This document shows, piece after piece, positions 1 to 9,408 of a stretch of 64,000 nucleotides of DNA (its first letter is position 1; every line of letters begins with the position of its first letter). Position numbers and translations under genes: made by a program. The notes below the pieces were generated by a model. It searched no databases, was not told the DNA's origin, and saw nothing but the letters and a program-made list of their open reading frames with translations. This DNA comes from DASXHD01 sp038239005 (GTDB lineage: Bacteria > Myxococcota_A > Polyangia > Polyangiales > Polyangiaceae), in contig JBBSFE010000011.1 of assembly GCA_038239005.1 (NCBI GenBank), positions 20,840 through 84,839 on the forward strand, in the 5' to 3' direction.

Positions 1-1189
1 GGCTGTGGAGCTCACCCGCGCGGCGGAGTGCGACGCGGAGTGCGGGTGGGCCGATGAGCTCGCCGGCGACGCAAAGCGCAGCGGAGACCGCGAGCACCGT
101 GGAGCCGACGGCGCCTGGGAACGTGATAACGCACACGAGGCCGATGCACATCGTGAGCGTTCCCGAAGAGAGCGTTGCGAGGCCGAGGACGTTGCCCGTG
201 CTGGCGGCGTCGCGGTCGAAGGCGGTGAACACCCGCGCGACGAGCACCTTCACGACAACGCGCGCACCGAACACGAGGCCGAAAACCGCGACGGTATGAC
301 CGATGTTCTGCGGCTCGATGCGGACGCCGCACACGATGAGGAGCGGCAAGAGAGCGCCGCGCTCGGTAGGCGCGAGCATCGCGCGAATCTCGTGACGGTG
401 ATGCGACGCGAGCACGAGGACGATGCCCATCACGAACAGCACGACGACGTAGGCGAGGCCGAGCATCGCGGAAACGCCGATGCCGAGCATCGAGATGCCG
501 AGCACCGTGCCCCAGCTTTCGCGAAGACGAAACTCGCGTCCGAGGAGAAGCGCGCACATGTATCCGAGGAGCGCGCCCATGCCGACGGTGATGCCCGAAA
601 CCGCGGGTGCGCCGAGCGCCGCGAGCTTCGACTTTCCGGCGATCGCGAAGATGGCGACGAGGAGGCCGATCGGAACGAGATCATCGGCGCCTGCGACGTC
701 TTCGAGCCATTCCGTGACGGGGCCGGTTGCGCCGTAGCGCTCGCGCACCCAGCGCATCACGAGGCGCGTCGTTTCGCATGACACGGCGGCAAGCGCGAGC
801 GCGAGCACGAGCCGGTCTTTCGCGAGCTCCGGCGCAACGTGTGCGACCCCGAAGTAGACGGCAGCGAACACCGCGCCGGCCGCAACCAGGGCACTCGCGA
901 GCGCCAGCAAAATGCGTGCAAAATGCACATAACCGCGCGAGGTCATGGCGTAGTGCGCGCCGGTCGAGAGCATCAGCCATGCGAGCGCGACCGCGATCAC
1001 GGGCTCGACGGTCGACACGAGCGAACTCGGGACGACACCGAGAGCGCGCGGCCCGAGCACGATGCCAAGCACGACCCACTCGACGCTCGACGGCAAGCCG
1101 ACACCGCTCACGGAACGCTCGCCACCGACGAGGAAGCTCCCCAAATAGGCGACGAGCAAAAGCCCCATCAAGAGGAGAAGAGAGTTCAC
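1..1189 (-). CDS. Cation:proton antiporter-like membrane protein, C-terminal end cut by window
   Basis: Predicted multi-pass inner-membrane protein of the Na+/H+ exchanger (CPA2) type, which would exchange a monovalent cation for protons. The 396 visible residues are mostly hydrophobic helices. Residues 42-53 read GIVLGPRALGVV, close to the family's G-x-x-L-G-P-x-x-L-G helix, and an acidic stretch (EDVAGADDL, about 163-171) lies where such antiporters often carry ion-binding aspartates. The frame is open through base 1, so the stop and any regulatory tail lie outside the window. The GTG start at 1189 is 4 nt after the TGA of the MscS-type gene, with a GAGGG-like Shine-Dalgarno inside that gene, so the two are probably co-transcribed. 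A different transporter family with a similar fold cannot be excluded. Confidence 0.65.
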   Translation of the reverse strand, partial: MNSLLLLMGLLLVAYLGSFLVGGERSVSGVGLPSSVEWVVLGIVLGPRALGVVPSSLVSTVEPVIAVALAWLMLSTGAHYAMTSRGYVHFARILLALASALVAAGAVFAAVYFGVAHVAPELAKDRLVLALALAAVSCETTRLVMRWVRERYGATGPVTEWLEDVAGADDLVPIGLLVAIFAIAGKSKLAALGAPAVSGITVGMGALLGYMCALLLGREFRLRESWGTVLGISMLGIGVSAMLGLAYVVVLFVMGIVLVLASHHRHEIRAMLAPTERGALLPLLIVCGVRIEPQNIGHTVAVFGLVFGARVVVKVLVARVFTAFDRDAASTGNVLGLATLSSGTLTMCIGLVCVITFPGAVGSTVLAVSAALCVAGELIGPPALRVALRRAGELHS

Positions 1190-1193
1190 AGCG

Positions 1194-2825
1194 TCACGAC
1201 CCTCGGGAGCGGCCGAATTCGATGCCGGCGTCGTGGAGGGCGCGCGTGATCGCGGTGGCGGGGTCTTCTTCGTCGAGCGCGCGCTTGGCGACGATTTCGT
1301 AGCGTGCGCCGTCGGCGTCGATGGCGAGGAGGCGAACGCGCGGCTCGCCGTGTTTGCTCGCGCCCGACGTTGCCATCACCTTGCGGACTCTGTCTTGTGG
1401 GGCGTGTGCGTCGACGACGACTTCGAACGTCGCGAGTGGGAACGCGCCGAGAACGCGCAGAGGTTTCACCAGCGTGAGGAGGTGGGGGATGCGAAGCTCG
1501 GCGCCTTCGCCGTCGAGCACGCGGACCTCGAGCAGGCTCAGGCCGATGATGCGGCCTTGGCGCCCGTCGAACGAGATGAAGTCGCCGACGCGCAATCGCC
1601 GCCAAAAGACGGTCGAAAAGCCAATCGTCATCGACGAGAAAAGCGGAACGAGCGCAAGCGTGAGCGCCGCAAGCACGGCGAGCCCGGCACGCGCCGCAGA
1701 GCCTTGCTCCGTGCCCGTGACGAGCGGTGCGCCGAGGACAAGCGCGCCAACGACGACGCCGAGGCGCGATACCGTGCTGATTGCGGGCGCGAGATCGGGT
1801 GGCAACCATGCGAGCTGCGTCTCGCCGACTTCAACCGAGCGGAAGAAGAGGCGAATGAAACGCACGACGAGGAAGACGACGACGCCCGCGACGATTGCGA
1901 CGACGAACAGCGGAAGCGAAATCGCGATGCGTCCGACGAGCGCGCCCAGCGGCGTGAGGATCGTCGTCGTGATCTTGCCGCCGACGTCTTTCGTGATCTC
2001 GAAGCGCGACAGCACGAAGACGAGCCAGATGTAGAGCACCGTGAGCTGAAGCCCACGCTCGAGCAGCGATATGCCTATGCGTATGAGCCCCTGAAATGCC
2101 GCGGGCCGCATGACCTCGACATTGCCGAGGCGGAGCGCGGGCAGGCGCTGCGGGTGTGCCGTGATCCACTCGCGGCTGCGCGTCGAGACGGCGCCCATCC
2201 AACGTAGGAACAAGAACGCGATGAGCGCGCTCAAGACGACGAGAGACCACGAAAATACGCGCGTTGCGATGTCGCGGCGTGTGCGCTCGGCCTTGAGACC
2301 GGCGCGAATGTTTTCGCTGATGGTCGTCGCGTGCGTGCTCAATGACGTGTCGCCTGCGGCGTCTGCGTCGTCTTGCGTGAGCTCGACGATGGGGCGGTTG
2401 CCGACGAGGACCACGGCAAGACCGGGCTTCGATTCGTCGACGCGAGCGTCGTCTGCCTCGGTCTCCTCGAAGACCCGCTCGAGAGCGGCCGTCGCGCGGC
2501 GCGCACGCTCTTCCGGTTTGATACCGGATCGCGCGACGCGGATCGCGAAGATGCGTTTGTCGTGAAGGCGAACCGGCGAGCCTTCGACGACTTCACGTGG
2601 CGTCTCGGTGGCTTTGTCAGCCGAGACCGGCGCAGCGCTGGCGCTCATGACCGGTTCGACTTGTGCGACGGGCGCCTCGGCTTCGGGCTCCTCCGCGTCG
2701 ACGGTCGCATCGAGGCTCGCGTCGAGGGCGTCGACCCCCGCGTCGCGCACGAGCACGATCGCCCCAGCGTTCGGGGCGAAAACCACAATCAGAACCAACG
2801 CACAAAGCGCGGCCAGCCAGCGCAT
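1194..2825 (-). CDS. MscS-family mechanosensitive ion channel
   Basis: Small-conductance mechanosensitive channel relative, expected in the inner membrane to release solutes under osmotic stress. The 543-residue protein has a signal-like helix (1-23), an Asp/Ala/Glu-rich periplasmic linker, a periplasmic domain (about 80-180) and about five membrane segments (roughly 188-210, 258-273, 299-325, 353-370, 381-397). The last leads into the MscS beta-domain, where RVGDFISFDGRQGRIIGLSL (412-431) matches the family's 'VGD-x-I-x-h-x-G-x-x-G-x-V' signature. It is longer than the 286-residue E. coli MscS, like the large MscK/MscM-type channels. The ATG start follows the flippase stop by 10 nt and the antiporter-like gene starts 4 nt after its own stop, indicating an operon. 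The gating stimulus cannot be inferred. Confidence 0.85.
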   Translation of the reverse strand: MRWLAALCALVLIVVFAPNAGAIVLVRDAGVDALDASLDATVDAEEPEAEAPVAQVEPVMSASAAPVSADKATETPREVVEGSPVRLHDKRIFAIRVARSGIKPEERARRATAALERVFEETEADDARVDESKPGLAVVLVGNRPIVELTQDDADAAGDTSLSTHATTISENIRAGLKAERTRRDIATRVFSWSLVVLSALIAFLFLRWMGAVSTRSREWITAHPQRLPALRLGNVEVMRPAAFQGLIRIGISLLERGLQLTVLYIWLVFVLSRFEITKDVGGKITTTILTPLGALVGRIAISLPLFVVAIVAGVVVFLVVRFIRLFFRSVEVGETQLAWLPPDLAPAISTVSRLGVVVGALVLGAPLVTGTEQGSAARAGLAVLAALTLALVPLFSSMTIGFSTVFWRRLRVGDFISFDGRQGRIIGLSLLEVRVLDGEGAELRIPHLLTLVKPLRVLGAFPLATFEVVVDAHAPQDRVRKVMATSGASKHGEPRVRLLAIDADGARYEIVAKRALDEEDPATAITRALHDAGIEFGRSRGS

Positions 2826-2835
2826 CAGCCAGACT

Positions 2836-4404
2836 CTACACGATTCCGGTTGGACTACGTTTTCGACGTAATGCGCCGAGCGCCCAGGTCGCGTCGCCGG
2901 CGCGAAGCTCGCGCATCGCGACGAGCGCGATCACATAAACGAGCGCGAGACCCATCCCCACGCCAGGCGCGAGCCATCTCGAGACGGCGGGGATTCGCGA
3001 ACCCACGGCGACGGCAATCGCCAGAGCGACGATCACGCGAACACACGACGTGACCGGAACGAACGCGCCCGCAACGCGCACGACGACGACGCCGCACACG
3101 ACGAGCGCAACTGCAAGAGCGCCGGCCATGCACCACGCGGTGCTGGCGAGCTGGTCGGAGCCGACCGCGCGCGCGGGAACGACGATGGCGCATGCGCCCG
3201 CGGCTGCAGCGGTTGCCGTTGCGGTGATGATTGCGGATACGCGCTCACGTCCGAGGCTCGACAAAACCGTGCACCCGATGCCGAGCATCGCGAACCCGCC
3301 CTGACCGATCGCGAGAACACGCAAGGTCGATGCGCCGCGCGCGGCCGTGTCGGGATCGTACGCGAAACGAATGGCGGTCTCCGGCATGCCGGCGATCACC
3401 GCGACCATGAAACCGGCTGCGATCGCGCCGAGCCGCGCGCCGCGTGCAACGTAGTCGCGCACGGCATCTTCGCTGTGCTCGGCGCGTGCGCGTGCGAGCA
3501 TGGGAAAGAGGATTTGCGTGAGGCTGAGAAGCATCTGGTATGGCAAAAACGCGAAGAGCTGGCACGCGCGATATGTAGCAACCCATTCGTCGGCGGCTTT
3601 GTCGGCAACATCGCCCGCGAGCCCCGTGACGTGGGCACCTTCGGACAAGAAGCGCCCGAGCAGAATGATGTCGATTTGCATCAGCGCGTTGGTGAAAAAC
3701 TGCGCGGCTGCGAGCGGTACGAGCACCGCGAGATACGCCGTGCCTGCGAGCACCGAACCCGCCGCGCCCGTTGCGCCTTTGCGCGCTGCGCGCACCATCC
3801 CGGTCGCGATGAGCGCGATGGTGAGCGCCGCGACCGAAAACCCGACGGTCGACCCGAGCACGCCAGAAGCGCCGCGCGTGAGAAACAGCCAACCCACACC
3901 GAGCAACCCCGCAGTGCGTAGCGTTGCGAAGATCACGTCGAGCATGGCTTGCTTGACGAAGAGCCCGCGCCCGTTCAGCACGCCCACGAGCGGCGCGTAG
4001 AGCCCGTAAAACAAAACGACCGCGCTCATCGCGAGAAGCGGCGCGGTGATGTGGGGAGCGTGCTCGAACCGCGCTACGAGCGGAGCCGCCGCTGCGAACA
4101 GAACGGCCGCTGCAATCGCGATGGGCACGTGTACGCGCATGGCCGCGCGTTGCGCTTCATCCTCGCGCCCCGGCGCGCCCGCAACCGCGCGACTCGCCGA
4201 TTGCGTCGACCCCGCAACGACGACGTTGTTCACGATGTTGGCGGGCGCCAAAACGAGCGCAAGCGCGCCATACGCGGGCCGCCCGATGAATCGCGGCAAC
4301 AGCGATTGCTGCACGAACCCGGACAAAATGAAAAACACCTTCGCGCCAAGCACGGCGATCCCGCCGATGCCCGCCCGTGCCGCGATCTTGTCGCCGCCGC
4401 TCAC
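2836..4404 (-). CDS. Wzx/MATE-like oligosaccharide flippase
   Basis: Predicted polysaccharide or lipid-linked oligosaccharide flippase (MOP superfamily), moving undecaprenyl-linked glycans across the inner membrane. The protein of about 522 residues is hydrophobic throughout with 12 to 14 likely helices. Its N-terminal helix, containing VFFILSGFVQQSLLPRFIG, followed by APANIVNNVV resembles Wzx/RfbX proteins. I placed the start at the GTG at 4404 because a GAGGG Shine-Dalgarno lies 9 nt upstream; the earlier in-frame GTG at 4413 would put that motif directly against the start codon. No glycosyltransferases lie nearby, so the substrate is unknown. It sits 12 to 21 nt from the LysE-type gene upstream and 10 nt from the MscS-type gene downstream, forming a membrane-protein operon. 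Confidence 0.75.
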   Translation of the reverse strand: MSGGDKIAARAGIGGIAVLGAKVFFILSGFVQQSLLPRFIGRPAYGALALVLAPANIVNNVVVAGSTQSASRAVAGAPGREDEAQRAAMRVHVPIAIAAAVLFAAAAPLVARFEHAPHITAPLLAMSAVVLFYGLYAPLVGVLNGRGLFVKQAMLDVIFATLRTAGLLGVGWLFLTRGASGVLGSTVGFSVAALTIALIATGMVRAARKGATGAAGSVLAGTAYLAVLVPLAAAQFFTNALMQIDIILLGRFLSEGAHVTGLAGDVADKAADEWVATYRACQLFAFLPYQMLLSLTQILFPMLARARAEHSEDAVRDYVARGARLGAIAAGFMVAVIAGMPETAIRFAYDPDTAARGASTLRVLAIGQGGFAMLGIGCTVLSSLGRERVSAIITATATAAAAGACAIVVPARAVGSDQLASTAWCMAGALAVALVVCGVVVVRVAGAFVPVTSCVRVIVALAIAVAVGSRIPAVSRWLAPGVGMGLALVYVIALVAMRELRAGDATWALGALRRKRSPTGIV

Positions 4405-4425
4405 GGCACTCACCCCTCGAGGGTA

Positions 4426-5064
4426 CTACGCGGCGTGGCTGAGAACGATCGCCGTCTTGATGCCCATCGCGATGCCGCCGATCACGAGCGCCCATCCAAG
4501 CACATGCACCAAGCGCGTCATCGTGCTCTCGCGGAAGCGGTCGCGGAAGTGGCGCACGAGCGAGACGAACACCCAGAACCATCCGAGGATGCCGCCGAGC
4601 ACGCCGATCGCGAACGGAACTGCATCGAGCGCACGCGAAGGAACGAGCGAGTTCGCATGCAGCGTGGTGATCACCGTCGCCCACGAGACGATGAGCGTCG
4701 GGTTGAATGCGGTCAGCGAAAACCCGAGCAGTATCTTGTGCGGATTCGATTTGCCCGCACGTTGCTCCGATGCGCGCGTAACGCGTTTGCGAACGAGATA
4801 GATGCCAACGCCGAGGAGCGCAATCGCAGAGAAGACATGCGACACCGAAACGACGAGAGGAAACCGCTGCGTGAGCGCCGCGACTCCGACGAACGCGAGC
4901 GCCGCCGATATGCTCTCCGCCGCGGCCGACCCGCCAGCGATCATGAATGCGTCGCGCCACTTGCCTTCGAGCGCATTTCGCAGAACGAGCACGGCAACCG
5001 GGCCCGCTACGGGTATCGACGCGATGAACCCCGCGATGATTCCGACGAAGAAGGCGAGAATCAT
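4426..5064 (-). CDS. LysE/RhtB-family exporter
   Basis: Small inner-membrane exporter of the LysE superfamily, whose members export amino acids or related metabolites. The 212-residue length is typical. The first helix contains the characteristic small-residue/proline run IASIPVAGPVAVLVLRNAL (residues 15-33), equivalent to the 'G-P-x-P' loop of LysE proteins. The middle holds NPHKILLGFSLTAFNPTLIV, matching the family's conserved 'h-x-G-F-h-h-x-h-x-N-P' element, and further helices complete about six. It is the first gene of the minus-strand membrane block, followed closely by the flippase gene. The substrate cannot be deduced from sequence. Confidence 0.85.
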   Translation of the reverse strand: MILAFFVGIIAGFIASIPVAGPVAVLVLRNALEGKWRDAFMIAGGSAAAESISAALAFVGVAALTQRFPLVVSVSHVFSAIALLGVGIYLVRKRVTRASEQRAGKSNPHKILLGFSLTAFNPTLIVSWATVITTLHANSLVPSRALDAVPFAIGVLGGILGWFWVFVSLVRHFRDRFRESTMTRLVHVLGWALVIGGIAMGIKTAIVLSHAA

Positions 5065-5151
5065 GGCCGAGCCACGTGCAATGTCCTTGCCGCTCGTCTT
5101 TTCCGTCCGTACGCCGTCATGCGCGTGGCATTCGCGCGTGCGCGCCGCACA

Positions 5152-5643
5152 TCAGGGGCATTTTCCAGCGCACTTGGTGTCTTCGCAGTCCTGAACGACG
5201 ATGGCGTCGTTCACGGAGCTCGGGTACTTCTTGTTGCACGCTTTCGCGCACGCGAAGCCGGTGCTTTCGCCGCTGTCTGCGCTGGTGGCGTCGAGGGTGC
5301 CGCCATCCTTCGAGCCGGTGCTGGCGTCGGGGTAACAAAGCCGCAAGCACGCAACGAGCGAAAGACAGTCAGGGCTGGCGCCACACGCGTTCTCGGCGGC
5401 GCAACAATTCGCTTGCTCGCATGCCGCGCACGTCGGGTTCGATGGAGGGGAGGTGAGGTTGCACGGCGGCGCTGAGTCCACTTGCGCGTCACCGAGCGGC
5501 GCGCCGTCGTTGTTTGCGCCGTCGGATGTCGTTTGCCCGTCTTGCCCCGCGTCGCTTCCGCTCGGTGTCGTTTCGCATGCCGCAGCCAAACCGATCACGC
5601 CGAACGCGGTGAGCAGCCTCGCAGCGCGAAACTGCCACTTCAT
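5152..5643 (-). CDS. Cysteine-rich lipoprotein
   Basis: Predicted lipoprotein of 163 residues with no recognised enzymatic domain. The signal peptide ends in the lipobox-like LAAAC (residues 19-23). An Asp/Gly/Ser-rich linker follows, then a domain with many cysteines (CAACEQANCC, CLRLC, CAKACNKKYP, CAGKC), suggesting a small disulfide-stabilised exported domain. Similar Asp-rich-linker/Cys-rich lipoproteins are frequent in myxobacteria. The ATG at 5643 overlaps the TGA of the upstream gene in an ATGA junction, supporting this start and translational coupling to the 706-residue lipoprotein. The partner or ligand is unknown. Confidence 0.75.
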   Translation of the reverse strand: MKWQFRAARLLTAFGVIGLAAACETTPSGSDAGQDGQTTSDGANNDGAPLGDAQVDSAPPCNLTSPPSNPTCAACEQANCCAAENACGASPDCLSLVACLRLCYPDASTGSKDGGTLDATSADSGESTGFACAKACNKKYPSSVNDAIVVQDCEDTKCAGKCP

Positions 5644-7760
5644 TGGCTGTCCGCGCAATCGAACTGCTGGCGCCATGCCGAGAGCGTGGGCGCCTGCGAT
5701 TTGTCGGACGACGGGTTGAGCGTGATGTTCACGCGCAGCCACGCAAGTGACGGATTCGGTGCGAGCGCGACGCTGACGTCCGTTCCGACGTATGTGGTGA
5801 TCGGCGCGCCCGAGGCGGTGCCGAGGCTCACGGTCGGCGTTGCCGTCGGTAGGCCCGCTTGCGTGTTGGCGGTTTGCGCCGAGAACGCGATGCTCGAGTC
5901 GAGCGGAGTCACCGTCTGCCAATCGAAGAAGCGCCACACGACGCTCTTTCCGATCGGACACACGCCTTGGTAATCGCGTGTGAACGTTTGGCTGAAGAAC
6001 GCGGGCGGCGGCGGCGGGATCACCGTGAGGCACGCCCCGAGATCGAAGAGGAGGAACTCGGCGGCTTTCTCCTGCGCCGTGAGCCCACCCGCCGGGCATT
6101 CAGACGGGAACGATGCCGAGTTGAACCCGGAGGCAAGGTGCATGTCGGTGTACATGACACGCCCGTATTGCGGCGATCCGCCGACGGGTGTGTCGAACGT
6201 GAAGTCAGCAGGGCCCGAGAAGAGGCCCGTGCTGTACGACACGCCGTTGTCCGAGGTGTCGCGCCCGGTGTAGTTCACGAAGAGCTGAGAAGCCGGCGAG
6301 TTGATCGAGTAGGTGTCGTAACGCACCGGGTTGATGAGGAAGTAATCCGGGGTCGTGAACGCACCAACGTTTTGCATCCACGTGGAGAAGTCGGCGCCCT
6401 TCACGAAGCCGGTGTTGATCTGGCCTTCGAAGCTGGGCGCGTCGTAACCGTATTCGGACCAGTACGGCACCCAGTTGGCGACGCCGGGGAATGGATTGGT
6501 GAGCCCGCCGCCCTCCATCCACTGACGCGCCCAGTGCGACGCGAACATGCGTCCGCCGTTCGATGTGTACGTCTGGATGTTGTTGAGGAAGTTGTTGTAG
6601 TTGCCTGCCCAGCGTCCGCCACCACCGCTCGTCGCCCAGTACTCGTCGCCGCAGTCGCACGGCAGCATGATCAGATCTTCTTTGAGCATCTGCGGATAGT
6701 TGTCGAGCAGCGTTTGCGGCTGCGGGTTCGTGCCACCGAGGAGCGGAACGCCATCGGCTTGATAGTAGTCGACCTTGCCGCCCGCTCCGGGGTTCTGGAA
6801 TTCGCTCGTCGAGATGCCGATGCGCTCGAGCAAACACTCCATCGGATCGCACGCGCCCGCAACAATCGCGATTTGCGGCAGGTCGGCTTTGCCGCCGTTA
6901 CCGTCGGTTTGGTTTTGCGGAAGTCGCGACTGCGCTGCGGGAACCGCGGTCGTGGCGCACGCATTGACCGTGGCGAGCATCACCATGCGGCGCCACTTTC
7001 CGACTTGGACGACGAGCGGAATGTTCGCGCCCGAAGGCACGCCCGTGAGCGTGAATTTACCGTCTGGGCCAGTAAAGAAATACGAGACCGACGGCGGGAG
7101 ATTGCCACCACCACCACACACGTCGGGCTGAGCGCCAGAGGGAATCGTCGGAAGCGGCAGCGACGCGGGGATGTAAACATATGCATGATACACGGGGTTC
7201 AAACCGGCCGGGTCGTACACGGTGCCGGTCAGCGTCGTCGTCGTGCCGCCATCGCACGGAGCGACGAGGCATTCGTATCCAGTGCATCCACCCGCATCGG
7301 GAACGAGTGTCACGCCGCCTGCGTCGGTGGTCGTGAGACCGTCGCCGGCGTCGAGGCCGTTGCCGTCGTCGACGTAGTCGTTGCAACCGGGATCGCACGG
7401 GTCGTTGGCGCAGCTGCCTGGGCTCGTTTGCAAGCCCATGGTGCCGAGGCTGATCGAGCCGACGCTCTTGTTGTAGATGGCGTCGCCGATGCACGCGCCC
7501 CACGTGCCGCTCGTGCACGTCATCTTGCCTTCGGAGCACGTGACGTACGTGCCCGATTGACGCACGACCTCACCACACGCTGCTTGGGCGCCTGGAGTCG
7601 TGCATGCGCAGCCCACGTGCGGCGTGCCGCAGTTGAGCCCGGCTCCGTCGTGGCCGAGACCGCCATCGGGGTCTTGGAGGAAGGGAGGCGGCGCCGAGCA
7701 GGCGACAGCCACACAGGCGATCGTGCTCGCGACCCAAGAAAACAAACCGAGTCGATTCAT
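5640..7760 (-). CDS. Large lipoprotein with carboxypeptidase-regulatory-like domain
   Basis: Predicted surface or periplasmic lipoprotein of 706 residues. The N-terminus is a signal peptide ending in a lipobox (VAVAC, about 17-21). A Cys-rich region (CGTPHVGCACTTPG, CSEGKMTC) and an Asp/Gly linker follow. A segment beginning TLTGTVYDPAGLNPVYHAYV resembles the beta-sandwich found as a carboxypeptidase regulatory-like domain, and FTLTGVPSGANIPLVVQVGK is its later strand region. The central part, with runs such as YWATSGGGGRWAGNYNNFL and ASHWARQWMEGG, is not recognised. It is coupled by ATGA overlap to the downstream Cys-rich lipoprotein, so the two may act together at the cell surface. No catalytic motif was identified. 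Confidence 0.75.
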   Translation of the reverse strand: MNRLGLFSWVASTIACVAVACSAPPPFLQDPDGGLGHDGAGLNCGTPHVGCACTTPGAQAACGEVVRQSGTYVTCSEGKMTCTSGTWGACIGDAIYNKSVGSISLGTMGLQTSPGSCANDPCDPGCNDYVDDGNGLDAGDGLTTTDAGGVTLVPDAGGCTGYECLVAPCDGGTTTTLTGTVYDPAGLNPVYHAYVYIPASLPLPTIPSGAQPDVCGGGGNLPPSVSYFFTGPDGKFTLTGVPSGANIPLVVQVGKWRRMVMLATVNACATTAVPAAQSRLPQNQTDGNGGKADLPQIAIVAGACDPMECLLERIGISTSEFQNPGAGGKVDYYQADGVPLLGGTNPQPQTLLDNYPQMLKEDLIMLPCDCGDEYWATSGGGGRWAGNYNNFLNNIQTYTSNGGRMFASHWARQWMEGGGLTNPFPGVANWVPYWSEYGYDAPSFEGQINTGFVKGADFSTWMQNVGAFTTPDYFLINPVRYDTYSINSPASQLFVNYTGRDTSDNGVSYSTGLFSGPADFTFDTPVGGSPQYGRVMYTDMHLASGFNSASFPSECPAGGLTAQEKAAEFLLFDLGACLTVIPPPPPAFFSQTFTRDYQGVCPIGKSVVWRFFDWQTVTPLDSSIAFSAQTANTQAGLPTATPTVSLGTASGAPITTYVGTDVSVALAPNPSLAWLRVNITLNPSSDKSQAPTLSAWRQQFDCADSQ

Positions 7761-7794
7761 GGTGACTCCCCAAACTTAAATGTAACTCGAAAGC

Positions 7795-8862
7795 TCAACG
7801 AGCGAAAGCAAGCACCGGCATCGCTTCCACCGGTAAATCCGGGCCCGCGATGAGCGTGCAATCTGCCTGCACCAAGAAGGTGTGCGCGACAAACGCGTAC
7901 CGATCGCCCAGCAAAAGGCGCCCATCCGCGGTAAACAGCAGGCCGCGCAGCGTGAAGTCCGGTGTAGGTGCGAGTGCTTGCTTGAGGTTCGTGCCGTCCG
8001 TGCGAAACGTTGCGAGCGACGTCACGTTGAGCGTCGATGCGTCGGCGATGATCGCTGCGCCACACGAGCCGCTGATTGCGACTTCGTCCGCCGAGCCGCC
8101 GAGGGTGGGCTCGTCGAGAACGAGCGTGCTCGTTCGAGTGACCGTGTCGAAGACCTCGATGCCCGCATCCGGCTCCGTGGCCGACGAAAAGTTTCCAGGA
8201 CTCGCGAGCCACAGCTTGTTGTCTGCTTCGACCATCAGCCCGAATGGGTTTCGTCCCTTCAGCGTCACGGTGCTCGTCACCGTGCGCGTCGCCACGTCGA
8301 TGACCGCAATCTGCGATGGCTGAATCGATTTCGGATACGGGTTGAGTCGCTCGAGCGCAACGAACGCCGTTCCACCGATGATGCGAATCGAGGTCGCGTC
8401 CGGGTTGCCATCCGAGTCGTCGCCGCCCAAGTCGATCGTGCTCCTCGAGCCATCCGGCGCGATGATCGAAATCGAGAGTCCGACGCCCAATCGCGCAATC
8501 CACAGGGAGCCGTCCGGCGCGACCGCGACGTCCTGCGGGTTCGTCCGTGGCTCCGACGGATTGCGCGTTGCAAACTGCGACTGCGGCGAAGAGTGAGCGC
8601 ACGCATCGAGCTCGAAGATCGTATCGAGGCCGCGCGCGACGAAAAAGTGTCGCCCCGCTGACGTTGCGAGCGCTGGATCGCTGCCAAGCTCGCTCCCGAA
8701 GTGAAGCATCGCAGGCGACCCATCGAGCGGAAGCACACCCACGCCGCTCGCCGAGTAGTCCGACGATTGCGTCACGATCAGCACCCCAGACGGACACGTC
8801 TGCGCGGGCGGCGACGTGCCGCACGACGCGAGAAGCATCGCGGCAGACAGCGGAAATCGCAT
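7795..8862 (-). CDS. Propeller-like lipoprotein
   Basis: Predicted lipoprotein of 355 residues with a short signal peptide ending in LLASC (residues 10-14). The remainder has repeated short strands typical of a beta-propeller, for example NPQDVAVAPDGSLWIARLG, IRIIGGTAFVALERLNPYPK, IAVIDVATRTVTSTVTL and GLLFTADGRLLLGDRYAFV. The 'D-V-A-V-A-P-D-G' blade pattern is shared by NHL/SMP-30-like and YncE-like propellers. The ATG start lies 24 nt after the stop of the lipoprotein that follows pilY1, so it may be the distal part of the pilus operon. The gene downstream begins 34 nt past its stop. A binding or scaffold role is likely, but no ligand can be named. Confidence 0.7.
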   Translation of the reverse strand: MRFPLSAAMLLASCGTSPPAQTCPSGVLIVTQSSDYSASGVGVLPLDGSPAMLHFGSELGSDPALATSAGRHFFVARGLDTIFELDACAHSSPQSQFATRNPSEPRTNPQDVAVAPDGSLWIARLGVGLSISIIAPDGSRSTIDLGGDDSDGNPDATSIRIIGGTAFVALERLNPYPKSIQPSQIAVIDVATRTVTSTVTLKGRNPFGLMVEADNKLWLASPGNFSSATEPDAGIEVFDTVTRTSTLVLDEPTLGGSADEVAISGSCGAAIIADASTLNVTSLATFRTDGTNLKQALAPTPDFTLRGLLFTADGRLLLGDRYAFVAHTFLVQADCTLIAGPDLPVEAMPVLAFAR

Positions 8863-8886
8863 CGGGCGCGGACATTAGCATGGTGA

Positions 8887-9408
8887 TCATTGAAGCTTGG
8901 TCGGGTCGAGGACTTGCCCGTTGGGCTTGAGACCTTGAGCGGCCCAGCGCGCGCGCTCGTCGGGAAGATTCGGCGAGGGCATCGGCGTGACGTCGCGAAG
9001 CTCGAGGCGCGTCATGCCGACCGTGCCGAGCACGGGATGCACGACGATGACGAGCTCGCGATCTGGATTGATGGGAACGCGCACGTGATCGAACGTGGTG
9101 ACGTCTTGGTGTGAAAAGTCGCCCTCGATCATTTTGCCGTCGCGGACGCGCGTGCGGATGTACTGCTTGACGCCCTCGAGCGGCACTTGCCCGCTCGCGT
9201 AGACGATGTCGTTGAAGGGTTTGTCGACGCGCACGCCACGCGGCAAGACGAGCCCGAACGCTTTCTCCGAGCCCTCGAGGAGCTCGTTCGGTGCGAGATG
9301 ATCGACAGGCGCCTTCACCACCTCGCTCGCGACCGGCGCGGGCGGGATGATCGTGATCGCGTCGTTCTTGCACGCGATCACGAGGGCGAGGAGAAGCAGC
9401 TTCTTCAT
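8887..9408 (-). CDS. Small lipoprotein coupled to pilY1
   Basis: Predicted 173-residue lipoprotein. MKKLLLLALVIAC forms a minimal signal peptide with lipobox VIAC. The mature part contains LEGVKQYIRTRVRDGKMIEG and a beta-rich segment (VRVPINPDRELVIVVHPV), and ends in a Pro/Asp-rich tail. I do not recognise a family. The ATG at 9408 overlaps the pilY1 TGA (ATGA), which fixes the start and makes co-translation with the PilY1-like adhesin likely. By position it could be an accessory of pilus tip or minor-pilin assembly, such as an outer-membrane-anchored partner, but this is inference only. Confidence 0.75.
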   Translation of the reverse strand: MKKLLLLALVIACKNDAITIIPPAPVASEVVKAPVDHLAPNELLEGSEKAFGLVLPRGVRVDKPFNDIVYASGQVPLEGVKQYIRTRVRDGKMIEGDFSHQDVTTFDHVRVPINPDRELVIVVHPVLGTVGMTRLELRDVTPMPSPNLPDERARWAAQGLKPNGQVLDPTKLQ